Shown piece after piece: positions 1 to 8,663 of a stretch of DNA of 64,000 nucleotides. The notes beneath the pieces are model-generated. The model saw only the letters and a list, made by a program, of their open reading frames with translations, ran no database searches and was not told the origin of the DNA. A program made the translations under genes and the position numbers. How positions within the stretch are numbered: position 1 is the first letter of the stretch; the number at the start of each line of letters is the position of its first letter. Source of the stretch: an uncultured Acidimicrobiia bacterium (GTDB taxonomy: Bacteria; Actinomycetota; Acidimicrobiia; Acidimicrobiales; CAIXPF01); the NCBI GenBank assembly GCA_903921205.1, contig CAIXPF010000094.1:1-64000 (forward strand), in the 5' to 3' direction.

Positions 1-563
1 ACGCCGGCCTCGATCAGGGCCTCGGCCACGAGGAACACGTAGGCCGGGCCGGAACCGGAGAGCCCGGTGACCGCATCGAGCTGGGACTCGGTGACCGTGA
101 CGACCGTCCCGACCGCTGCCAGGATCGACTCGGCCCAGGCGAGGTCCTCGGCAACGGCGGAGGTTCCGGCGGCGATGGCGGCGGCGCCCTTACCCACCAG
201 CGCCGGCGTGTTCGGCATGGCACGAACCACCGCGGCCCCCGCCGGAAGGCCCCCTTCGAGAGCAGCCAGCGTGACGCCGGCAGCGATCGAGAGCACCCGG
301 GCGGGGGACCCCTCCCCCAGCGCTGCGAGCGCCGCACAGGCGGTCGGGATGTCGTTGGGCTTGACCGCCAGCACCGCAGCGGCGCAGGGCTCCACCTCGG
401 TCAACACACCGACGCCGGGAAACAACTGACGCAGCTCGTCGGCACGACCGGGAAGCTTCTCCACCACGGCCAGCCGATCCGGCGACGCCCAACCGGCCTG
501 GAGCAGGCCGCCGAGCAGCGCCTCGCCCATCTTGCCGCCACCGATCATCAACAGCTCGAACAT
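1..563 (-). CDS. proC: pyrroline-5-carboxylate reductase, C-terminus cut by window edge
   Basis: Reverse-strand translation starts [24 protein letters not shown] and contains [27 protein letters not shown] (P5C reductase signature); open at position 1. Confidence 0.88.
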   Translation of the reverse strand, partial: [187 protein letters not shown]

Positions 564-610
564 CGGCGCGGACTCTACCGTGGACGCCCGGGCGGCGTAG
601 GGTTCGAGGC

Positions 611-1468
611 ATGGGGGAATACACACGCTGGCAGATCGGTGACGTCCGGATCACGAAGGTCCCCGAGACCGTGCTCCACTGGCCGTGGAAGGCACTCGTT
701 CCCGACGTCACCCCGGAACTGCTCGCCACCACCCCGTGGATGGCGCCGCACTTCGTGGACGACAACGGCAAGCTCGTGCTGTCCATGCACGCCCTGGTCA
801 TCGAGTCGCAGGGCCGGACCATCATCGTGGACACCTGCATCGGCAACGACAAGCCACGCCCGGCACGGCCCTTCAACGAGCTGAACACCCCGTTCCTCGA
901 CACCCTGGCCGACGCGGGTTTCACCACCGACGCCATCGACACGGTCTTCTGTACCCACCTGCACGTGGATCACGTGGGCTGGAACACCCGACTCGTCGAC
1001 GGCAAGTGGGTCCCGACCTTCACCAAGGCCCGCCACCTCTTCGCCCGCACCGAGTACGACCACTGGACGGCCAACGACGAGTCGGCCTACTTCGGCGACG
1101 TCATGGGCGACTCGGTGCGGCCGATCGTGGACGCCGGCCTCGCCGACTTCGTCGACGTCGACCACCGCATCACCGACGAGGTCTGGCTGGAGTCGACCCC
1201 CGGTCACACCCCGGGACACTGCAGCGTGCACATCTCCTCCGGCGGGGAGAACGCGGTGATCACCGGCGACATGACCCATAGCCCGATCCAGTTCGCCTAT
1301 CCGCTCACCAGTGCGGCCGATAGCGACAGCGAGTTGGCCGATCGGACCCGGGCCGAGTTCATCGCTCGCTACCGCGACACCCCGACCCTCATCATCGGCA
1401 CCCATTTCGCCGGGCCGACCGCAGGCCGTCTGGTCCTCGACGGCGACCGGGTCCGTTTCGCCTACTGA
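611..1468 (+). CDS. MBL-fold metallo-hydrolase
   Basis: CTHLHVDHVGWNT (HxHxDH), TPGHTPGHCSVHI, ITGDMTH motifs. Confidence 0.9.
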   Translation: MGEYTRWQIGDVRITKVPETVLHWPWKALVPDVTPELLATTPWMAPHFVDDNGKLVLSMHALVIESQGRTIIVDTCIGNDKPRPARPFNELNTPFLDTLADAGFTTDAIDTVFCTHLHVDHVGWNTRLVDGKWVPTFTKARHLFARTEYDHWTANDESAYFGDVMGDSVRPIVDAGLADFVDVDHRITDEVWLESTPGHTPGHCSVHISSGGENAVITGDMTHSPIQFAYPLTSAADSDSELADRTRAEFIARYRDTPTLIIGTHFAGPTAGRLVLDGDRVRFAY

Positions 1469-1515
1469 TCAGCCCGGAGGGCCAGCCGACGGGCGCGGCA
1501 CGCGCCGACGGTGGG

Positions 1516-1941
1516 TCAGTTCCGGAACGATCCGGTCTTGAACTCGACCCGCTCGGTGGCCCACGGGATGGCCTCGAGGCGCTCCTCGGGAATCGGCTGG
1601 CCCGAATGGATGCAGATGCCGTACGTACCGGCGTCGAGGCGGACCAACGCAGCGTCGATCAGCTCGACGGCGGCCCGGGCCTGAGCCGACAGGGCCAGGT
1701 CACGCTCACGCTCCACGGCGAGGCTGTCGCCCTCGCCGGACTCCTCATCGAACTGGACGTCGCCCGGCTCACGCTCGCTCATCAGCGAGTCGGCCTCTGC
1801 CTTGAGCGCGTCCGCCGACTTGACGTAGCGGGCCCGTTCGGCCAGCAGTACCTCACGCTGCTGCGCCAGGAACTTGGCGTCGAACGGGCTGTCAGCCGGG
1901 GCCGCTTTCGCCTTGTCGCTTTTCTTCGTGGTCTTGGCCAT
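1516..1941 (-). CDS. TraR/DksA-family protein with degenerate zinc finger
   Basis: MAKTTKKSDKAKAAP... coiled coil then LDAGTYGICIHSGQPIPEERLEAIPWATERVEF, aligns to DksA C-terminal finger but keeps only one Cys. Confidence 0.8.
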   Translation of the reverse strand: MAKTTKKSDKAKAAPADSPFDAKFLAQQREVLLAERARYVKSADALKAEADSLMSEREPGDVQFDEESGEGDSLAVERERDLALSAQARAAVELIDAALVRLDAGTYGICIHSGQPIPEERLEAIPWATERVEFKTGSFRN

Positions 1942-2150
1942 GGCGATCAGTTTCGCTTTCCATCCCGAACAGGGGTGTCCGAGGCAAGTTCGGAGCGACA
2001 AACGTTCAGGGCGGTCACAGTATTCCCCGGACCATCCCGGACGCAGCCCGAGGTGGAGAAAATAGGGAAAATGGAGAAATCGGCAGCTTTCGGCCGACGA
2101 AGCAGCACCGCCGCAGGGCCCGACCGTCCTACCGGGCAAAGGTGGGCAGT

Positions 2151-2188
2151 GGCCGGGGTTCCGACTTCCCCAAATCCGAACCCCGGCC
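2151..2188 (-). terminator. 11-bp perfect hairpin downstream of YbjN/mshA block
   Basis: GGCCGGGGTTC (2151-2161) / GAACCCCGGCC (2178-2188), 16-nt loop; no U-tract. Confidence 0.5.
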
Positions 2189-2242
2189 AGCGCCGAAGCA
2201 GCATACATCAAAAATATGGAAAGGGAATGAAATATCGAATGG

Positions 2243-2713
2243 TCAGTCGATGAATCGGCTGGCGAACCCGATACGGAGCGCCGGCCGGAAGAACAACTCC
2301 ACGCCCTGATAGAGCGTGCCGAGGATCCGGTCGAGCTCGACCTCGTCCACCGTGCCGTTGGGCACCCGGCCCATCAGGTAGATCGCGTCCTCGGCGCCGA
2401 TGGCGAACGTTGCCCCGCGCAACTTCTCGTTCCGACGCAACAGGTGCTCGAACAGCTGCGCGTGGTTCTCTTCCGGCGCAGGCATGAGGTAGGTCTCATA
2501 GGCCAAGGAACGTTGACCGAGTTCCAACCACAGCGCGGACAGCGGCTTCTCGTCGCCGGCGACCCGGATGACCCAACGCCGCTCCTGACCGTCGCGTGCG
2601 ACCGACTGCACCAGCGGATTCTCCGCCGCCTGCTTCGCCAGCCAGGTCTCGATCCGGTCGCACAGGACCAGCAGTTCCAGCTCGCTCGAAGGCGGGCGCC
2701 CGTCGTCGATCAC
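2243..2713 (-). CDS. YbjN domain-containing protein
   Basis: GTG start (VIDDGRPPSSELELLVLCDRIETWL...) overlapping mshA stop; YbjN/T3SS-chaperone-like fold, and position next to mshA as in other actinobacteria. Confidence 0.75.
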   Translation of the reverse strand: MIDDGRPPSSELELLVLCDRIETWLAKQAAENPLVQSVARDGQERRWVIRVAGDEKPLSALWLELGQRSLAYETYLMPAPEENHAQLFEHLLRRNEKLRGATFAIGAEDAIYLMGRVPNGTVDEVELDRILGTLYQGVELFFRPALRIGFASRFID

Positions 2714-3930
2714 GCTCGTCCTCCCCCACACTCGACCAGCGAGCGAGACGTCAGATCGGCGTAGAGCCGGCGAAGCCTGGCCGCGGTCGTCGACCACGTA
2801 TAGCCGCGGGCCTTGGTGGCCGCCTGACGGCCGAGCGAACCGGCGAGCTCCGGAGAGTCGATGATCCGCCGGACCGCCGCGGCATAGGCGACCGGGTCAC
2901 GGCCATCGACCAGCAGGCCGGTGCGGCCGTCATCGACCAGCGTGAGAAGCCCACCGACCGCCGCTGCCACCACCGGCGTACCGCAGGCCGCCGCTTCGAG
3001 CGCCACCAACCCGAAGGACTCCGAGCGGCTCGGCACGAGGCAGACGTCGGCCGCCCGGTAGTAGCTCGACAACAGATGATGCGGTTGCGGCGGCCGGAAG
3101 ATCACCCGGTCCTGCAGACCGGCTCGGGCCACCAGCTCGTGGCAGTAGCGCTCGTGATCGGACCCCTCCGCCCCACTGGGGCCACCCACCACCACCAGAC
3201 GAGCGGTCGGCAGATGGGCCAACGCCTCGATGGCGACGTCGAGGCCCTTGAGCGGTTGGATCCGACCCACGAACAGCAGGAGCGGCCCGCCCTCGGCGAC
3301 CCCGAGTGCCGAACGGGCGCCGCGCCGGTCGCCCGGGGCGAAGAACGCATGATCGACGCCGGGTGGCACGATCTCCACCCGGGCCGGATCGGCACCGTAG
3401 AAGCGTTCGAGCTGCGCCGCTTCCTCGGCCGAGTTGGCGAGGATGGCGTCGCTGCAGCGGATGACCTCGGTCTCGGCGTCGATACGCCGCTGCGGCTCCT
3501 CGTCGCCGGTCTCCGCCTTGACCCGGGCCAAGGTGTGGAAGGTACAGACCAGCGGCAGGTCCAGGGCGTGCTTGATGCCGTGCGCGGCGACACCCGACAA
3601 CCAGTAGTTGGCATGGAGCGCGTCGGTCGTGCCGTCCTGTTCGATGTGTCGCTGCACCCAGCGCTGGAACGGCTCGACCACGTCGGGCAGGTGTTCCTTG
3701 GGCAGATCGGTTGGGCCGGCCGGCACGTGCACCACCCGGAACCCGGGCTCCACCTCGACCACCTCGGGCAGGTGATCGGCCCAGCGCCGCACGTAGACGT
3801 GGCAGTTGACCCCGGCCTGCGCCACGGCGGCAACCAACTCGCGCACGTACACGTTCATGCCACCGCTGTCGCCCGATCCCGGCTGGGCGAGCGGCGAGGT
3901 GTGCATCGAGATGACCGCAAGCGTGTCCAT
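2710..3930 (-). CDS. mshA: D-inositol-3-phosphate glycosyltransferase (mycothiol biosynthesis)
   Basis: MDTLAVISMHTSPLAQPGSGDSGGMNVYVREL, LFVGRIQPLKGLD, VPSRSESFGLVALEAAACGTPVVAA; alternative TTG start at 3942. Confidence 0.9.
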   Translation of the reverse strand: MDTLAVISMHTSPLAQPGSGDSGGMNVYVRELVAAVAQAGVNCHVYVRRWADHLPEVVEVEPGFRVVHVPAGPTDLPKEHLPDVVEPFQRWVQRHIEQDGTTDALHANYWLSGVAAHGIKHALDLPLVCTFHTLARVKAETGDEEPQRRIDAETEVIRCSDAILANSAEEAAQLERFYGADPARVEIVPPGVDHAFFAPGDRRGARSALGVAEGGPLLLFVGRIQPLKGLDVAIEALAHLPTARLVVVGGPSGAEGSDHERYCHELVARAGLQDRVIFRPPQPHHLLSSYYRAADVCLVPSRSESFGLVALEAAACGTPVVAAAVGGLLTLVDDGRTGLLVDGRDPVAYAAAVRRIIDSPELAGSLGRQAATKARGYTWSTTAARLRRLYADLTSRSLVECGGGRA

Positions 3931-3938
3931 CAGGGGCC

Positions 3939-4382
3939 TCAACCGCCGCTCCCCTGTTCGGATTCCCGCTGCTCGAAACCTGAAGGCACCGCCGCTGACC
4001 CTAGCGAGGTTGCCGCGTCACTCGCTCCCGAACCTTCACGGAACGACTCGTAGACGTGCAACAGGGTCCGTTTCTGCGCCTCGGAGAGCTCGGGAGCCCG
4101 CCGGATGGCCTCGGCGAGATCCACCGCAGAACCGGACGTGCCGAGCATTCCGGCGCGCACGTAGAACGCCTCGACCGAGACGTCCAACGCCGCGGCGAGC
4201 CGCCGCAGCACGTCGGCGGAGGGCCGACGCAGACCCCGTTCGACCTGGGACAGGTACGGGTTGGAGACGCCGGACAGCTCCGACAGCTTGCGCAGCGAGA
4301 GGCCGGCAAGGCGCCGCTGCTCCCGGAGGAACGCGCCGACAACCTGACCGCCATCCCCGGGCTCAGCCACGACGTCGTCCAC
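3939..4382 (-). CDS. XRE-family helix-turn-helix regulator
   Basis: LREQRRLAGLSLRKLSELSGVSNPYLSQVERGLRRPSADVLRRLAAALDVS; GTG start inferred at 4382. Confidence 0.88.
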   Translation of the reverse strand: MDDVVAEPGDGGQVVGAFLREQRRLAGLSLRKLSELSGVSNPYLSQVERGLRRPSADVLRRLAAALDVSVEAFYVRAGMLGTSGSAVDLAEAIRRAPELSEAQKRTLLHVYESFREGSGASDAATSLGSAAVPSGFEQRESEQGSGG

Positions 4383-4456
4383 CCTCGTATCCGCGTGCCT
4401 GCCACGACGCCAAGCCACGCACCCGCAACCGGCCACGCCGCAAGGCGTGGCGGCGA

Positions 4457-5032
4457 TCAGCTCAGGAAGCCGTCCACGGTGATCTCGCCGCGTTCGTACC
4501 GCCCCGAGAGCTCGACCTTGAGCAGGTCGATCCGCTCGTGCAGCTCGCGGCGCATCCGGGAGAACTCCCGCTCGAGCTGACGCAGCCGATCGGCCACCGC
4601 GACCACCTCGGCCTCGCTACGACGATCGAGGTCGGCGAGGGCGGCACCGCCCCCCACGGCGTTGTCGATGGCGACGAGCAGCTCCTGGGCCGGCATGTCG
4701 GGGGCGAGGTCGATGGCCCGGCTCGTCGGCCCACCGCTGCGAGCGTGATCGTCCGCGAGGATCTCGGGAAGGCGCTCGACGAGGTCGTGCAGGCTGTTCG
4801 CATCGGCGACACCACCGGCGTCACGACGGCGCAGCTCGCTCTCGACGATGTCGAGGTGGCCCTGCAGGATCCGCCGGGCGAAGGACACACCCAGCTCGGC
4901 TTCCTCGCACTCGGCGCGCATGGCCCGGATGTCGGCGACCGGCCGATCGTCGAGGCCGGTGAGGTAGTCGTCGCGCAGCACCCGATCCGAGAGCGGAAAG
5001 CTCACCAGTCCTCCTAGAACCCGGATCGTCAT
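4457..5032 (-). CDS. RsiG-like c-di-GMP-binding anti-sigma factor ('aerial mycelium formation' family)
   Basis: Two copies of E-x3-S-x2-R-x3-Q/H-x3-D: ELGVSFARRILQGHLD and EREFSRMRRELHERID, in a helical protein of RsiG size. Confidence 0.8.
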   Translation of the reverse strand: MTIRVLGGLVSFPLSDRVLRDDYLTGLDDRPVADIRAMRAECEEAELGVSFARRILQGHLDIVESELRRRDAGGVADANSLHDLVERLPEILADDHARSGGPTSRAIDLAPDMPAQELLVAIDNAVGGGAALADLDRRSEAEVVAVADRLRQLEREFSRMRRELHERIDLLKVELSGRYERGEITVDGFLS

Positions 5033-5164
5033 CGACCAACCTCCTCGGTGAGATGCATACGCCATCCAGGGTATCCGCCGTTACCCCATTCGAGACGCCA
5101 TCGTCGGAACTTGCACCCACGCACACCCGATGGTGGGCACCTGGCAGGCCCGGCCGGCCGGCAC

Positions 5165-6187
5165 TCAGCCGAACAGCAGCACCCACAGCGGGGCGAGCAC
5201 GATCAGGCTGTCGAGGCGGCGCAGACCCGGGGCGAAACCACCGGAGGGTGGCAGGGTGAGCGAACCCACCAGCCGGCCCAGCGGACAGGCCACCGCCGCC
5301 AACACGATCGCCGGCCACAACTGGTGGTCGGCCAGGGTGCCCGGCTCGAGCACCACGGCGGCGAAGCCCGCCGCCACCACCGCCACCGCACCCGCCAACG
5401 GCCCCTCGTACCAGCCGGCTGCGGTCGCACCGACGAGGTGATCGCCCGCGTCGTAGCTGCAGGCCAGCACGAACAACAGCACGGCCAACGCCGGGTCGAA
5501 CCCCGAGAACACCACCGGTACCGCCGCGGCCAGCCCGACACCCAGCCAACTCCGCACCGTCGTGGTGGCGCTCAGCACGTCGAACCCGCCGCCATGGACA
5601 CCGCCGAGCAGGCTGACCGCCACGGCGCCGAGGACGGCGACCCCGACCGCCCGCGAACTCGGCGCCACTGCCGCGCCGACCACCCCGGCGGCGCACAGCG
5701 CCGCCAACAACGGCCGGGTGCGACCGCCGGCCCGGCGCAGGGCGGCGGCGGTCTGGATCGCGCCGATGGCCGCGACCGGGGCGAAAACCGCCAGGGCCAG
5801 GTAGTGGCCGATCCACAACGACAGGCCGCCGACCAGGAACCACAGCAGCCCGAGCGGGACCTGTGGGCGGCCGGAATCGACCACGACCCCGAGCCGCTCG
5901 CGACGGCGGAGATCCTCGACCGACAGCTCTTCCCGACTCCGGGTGAGTCCCGGTGCCGGGTCGTACTCGGCCAGTTCGGCCTCGTCGAGCAGGGCATCGT
6001 CCACGATGAGCACCGGCGCCTCGGACGTTGCGGCGGCGACGGCGGACGGCCCGGAGCCGAACGCACCGAACAGTTCCTCGACGGTGGTCTCGCGCACCGG
6101 GCGCCTCCCCGGGCGGGTTGCCACGGCGGACCGCGTCGGTACGGCCCCCGAATCGGTCTTGCCCGGGTTCATCACTCCCGATTCCAT
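5165..6187 (-). CDS. multi-TM protein, possibly CdsA (phosphatidate cytidylyltransferase)-like
   Basis: Hydrophobic C-terminal two thirds; SYDAGDHLVGA and PPSGGFAPGLRRLDSLIVLAPLWVLL resemble CdsA DxGAYxxG and LPGHGGxLDRxDSLxxAP regions. Confidence 0.6.
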   Translation of the reverse strand: MESGVMNPGKTDSGAVPTRSAVATRPGRRPVRETTVEELFGAFGSGPSAVAAATSEAPVLIVDDALLDEAELAEYDPAPGLTRSREELSVEDLRRRERLGVVVDSGRPQVPLGLLWFLVGGLSLWIGHYLALAVFAPVAAIGAIQTAAALRRAGGRTRPLLAALCAAGVVGAAVAPSSRAVGVAVLGAVAVSLLGGVHGGGFDVLSATTTVRSWLGVGLAAAVPVVFSGFDPALAVLLFVLACSYDAGDHLVGATAAGWYEGPLAGAVAVVAAGFAAVVLEPGTLADHQLWPAIVLAAVACPLGRLVGSLTLPPSGGFAPGLRRLDSLIVLAPLWVLLFG

Positions 6188-6429
6188 CACCCTCCCGAAA
6201 CCGGCGGAAGCACCGCGACCTCGTCGCCGTCGGCGAGCACATCGGCCGCCACCGCCGGCTCCCCGTTGCACCAGATCCGGCAGCCGGCGAGCACCTCGGC
6301 AAAGCCCGCACCGTACCGACCAACCGCCAACTCCAGGGCGGCACCGACGGTGTCCGCCTGCACCTCGTCGCGTCCCACACCGGCCGCGACGCGGGCGGCG
6401 GCGAACAGACGGAGGGTGACCTGGGCCAT
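6187..6429 (-). CDS. MoaD/ThiS-family ubiquitin-like protein
   Basis: MAQVTLRLFAAARVAAG...NGEPAVAADVLADGDEVAVLPPVSGG, C-terminal GG. Confidence 0.9.
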   Translation of the reverse strand: MAQVTLRLFAAARVAAGVGRDEVQADTVGAALELAVGRYGAGFAEVLAGCRIWCNGEPAVAADVLADGDEVAVLPPVSGG

Positions 6430-6518
6430 CAGGGGAGCATGTTAGTGAGGGACCCCCACCGCCCGCGGGACCTCGTTCCGCCGCAGCGCCCGGCCGGTCC
6501 GGTGGCTACATTCCACCC

Positions 6519-7133
6519 GTGACCTCCGCTCGGATCCTGCTCGTTCGCCACGGCGAATCGACCTGGAACGCAGCCGCACGCTGGCAGGGCCGGGCCGACC
6601 CGCCGCTCACCGACACCGGGCAGCGGCAGGCCGCCGCTGCGGCCGAGGCCATCGGCGCAGTCGACGCCATCGTGGCGTCCTCGTTGCAGCGGGCCCACCA
6701 CACCGCGGTGATCCTCAGCGAGTTCATCGGGATCGGCCCCGTCCACCTCGACGAGCGGCTCGTCGAGCGCGACGCCGGCGAATGGACCGGGCTCACCGTG
6801 GAGGAGATCGACCAGCGCTTTCCCGGCGATCGGCAGGCGGGGCGCACCCCGCCGGGCTTCGAGACCGACGAGCAGCTGCTCGAGCGGGTCCTGCCGGCGC
6901 TCGCCGAGCTCGGCGAGGCCTTCGCCGGGGGCAGCGTCCTCGCCGTCACCCACGGCGGGGTGATCTTCGCCCTGGCACGGCACCTGACCGGCCAGGCCAC
7001 CCGCATCCCGAACCTCGGGGCACAGTGGGTCGACGTCACCCTCGACGGCCGGTTGCAACTCGGTGAGCGGGTCCCGCTCCTCGCAGAGCACGGGCCGGTG
7101 CAGCCGCCGTCCGATGTGAGCGAACAGGTCTGA
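6519..7133 (+). CDS. histidine phosphatase family protein
   Basis: ILLVRHGESTWN (RHG), SSLQRAHHTAVIL, LAVTHGGVI. Confidence 0.92.
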   Translation: MTSARILLVRHGESTWNAAARWQGRADPPLTDTGQRQAAAAAEAIGAVDAIVASSLQRAHHTAVILSEFIGIGPVHLDERLVERDAGEWTGLTVEEIDQRFPGDRQAGRTPPGFETDEQLLERVLPALAELGEAFAGGSVLAVTHGGVIFALARHLTGQATRIPNLGAQWVDVTLDGRLQLGERVPLLAEHGPVQPPSDVSEQV

Positions 7134-7151
7134 AAGGTCGTTGGGGGACCC

Positions 7152-7646
7152 GTGCGCATCGAGATCATCCGCAGCCCGAGACGACGTTCGACAGCCCAGG
7201 CCCGCCTCGTCGACGGAGTGCTCCAGGTCAGGGTGCCCGCCGGACTGCCCCCGACCGAGGAAGATCGCCTGGTCAAGGGCTTCGTGACGCGCTTCGAACG
7301 CGGCCGGACCGCCGGACCCATCGACGTGGCGGCCCGAGCTGCGGGGCTCGTCCGTCGCTTCGGGCTGCAACCGCCTCGCTCGGTCCGTTGGGTGGGCAAC
7401 ATGTCGTCGCGCTGGGGTTCGTGCACCATCACCACCGGCGACATCCGGATCTCGGACCGGCTCGCCGCCTACCCCGACTGGGTGCTCGACTACGTGATCG
7501 TCCACGAGCTGTGTCACCTCTCGGTGCCGGACCACTCCCCGGCCTTCTGGAAGTTGGTCAACCGCTACCCCCTGGCAGAACGGGCCCGCGGCTACCTGCT
7601 GGCGAAGGGCACCGAGACCGAAGCCGACGACGACGTCACCGACTGA
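7152..7646 (+). CDS. YgjP-like (M48/DUF45) metallopeptidase
   Basis: MSSRWGSCT and VIVHELCHLSVPDHSPAFW (HExxH...H). Confidence 0.88.
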   Translation: MRIEIIRSPRRRSTAQARLVDGVLQVRVPAGLPPTEEDRLVKGFVTRFERGRTAGPIDVAARAAGLVRRFGLQPPRSVRWVGNMSSRWGSCTITTGDIRISDRLAAYPDWVLDYVIVHELCHLSVPDHSPAFWKLVNRYPLAERARGYLLAKGTETEADDDVTD

Positions 7647-7659
7647 CCGCGGCGAACCC

Positions 7660-8589
7660 GTGTCGCGCCCCGTCGACCACCGCAGCACGGAGGCGGCGCG
7701 GCGCACCGGCCGGGGCCGGCGCATCGGCATCACCGGGCTGAGCGGCTACCTCGGCGAGCGCCTCGCCGTCGCAGTGCGCGTGGCCGGCCACCACCCCGTC
7801 GACCTCGGGCGGGCCAACGGGCTCGACCTGCTCGACCCCGGCTCGGTCAGCGAGGTCGTGACGCGGCTCGCTCCCGACGCCGTCATCCACGCCGCCGCCG
7901 CCAACCCCGGGCGGCCCGAGGACAGCTTCGATGCGGTCAACCGGGTGGGCTCGGCCGCGGTGGCGGAGGTGACGACGGGCATCGGCGCCCGCCTGGTGCA
8001 CGTCTCCACGGACCTGGTGCTCAGCGGCCGGGCTGCGCCCTACGGCGACGACGCAGCGGCCGATCCGCTCGGTGTCTACGGCCGCTCGAAGGCCGGGGCC
8101 GAAGCCGAGGTACAACGCATCGACCCGACCGCAGCCATCGTGCGGACCTCGCTCATCTACGGCCTGCACCGCATCGACCGGTCGACCGCCGGCTTCCTGG
8201 ACCGGTTGCGCCGCGGTGAGCCCCTCGAGCTGTTCGCCGACGTCGTGCGCCAGCCGGTGTGGGTGGACGCACTCGCCGAGGGCCTGGTCCGTCTCGCCGT
8301 CGAGTTCCCCGAGGTGTCCGGCACCCTCAACCTGGCCGGTGACCAAGCCCTCGACCGGGCCGCGTTCGGCCGGCGGATGCTCGCCCGGTGGGGCCTCGCA
8401 CCGGCGGCGTTCGACCGCATCGTCGACGGCCTTGCCGGGCCACGGTTACCCGGCGTCGCCCTCGACCTGCGGCTCGGCCTCGAGCGGGCCCGGGCGCTGG
8501 GGTTGGCCTGTCCCGGCGTCGACGAGGTGCTCGCCCGTGCGGGCACGGTCGCGCCACCAGGGCGAACGGACCCGGCCGGGGCACGCTGA
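7660..8589 (+). CDS. SDR-type sugar nucleotide reductase (RmlD-like)
   Basis: GITGLSGYLGERLA, VHVSTDLVLSG, YGRSKAGAE. Confidence 0.8.
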   Translation: MSRPVDHRSTEAARRTGRGRRIGITGLSGYLGERLAVAVRVAGHHPVDLGRANGLDLLDPGSVSEVVTRLAPDAVIHAAAANPGRPEDSFDAVNRVGSAAVAEVTTGIGARLVHVSTDLVLSGRAAPYGDDAAADPLGVYGRSKAGAEAEVQRIDPTAAIVRTSLIYGLHRIDRSTAGFLDRLRRGEPLELFADVVRQPVWVDALAEGLVRLAVEFPEVSGTLNLAGDQALDRAAFGRRMLARWGLAPAAFDRIVDGLAGPRLPGVALDLRLGLERARALGLACPGVDEVLARAGTVAPPGRTDPAGAR

Positions 8590-8663
8590 CCGGCCAAGGG
8601 GCAACCGACCCGGCGGAGCCGGAATGCCCACCGCCCCGGTCGGACCGGTCGGACCCGGTCCGC

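Noticed and set aside
2040-2090. A-rich stretch GTGGAGAAAATAGGGAAAATGGAGAAATCGG as a possible riboswitch or sRNA
   Set aside because: No convincing secondary structure by eye; could be promoter region, but evidence insufficient
2596-4053. 485-aa plus-strand ORF
   Set aside because: Antisense to mshA; Arg/Gly/Pro-rich composition
8590-8663. GGTCGGACC-type repeats between convergent genes
   Set aside because: Short, imperfect and typical of GC-rich intergenic sequence; no clean hairpin
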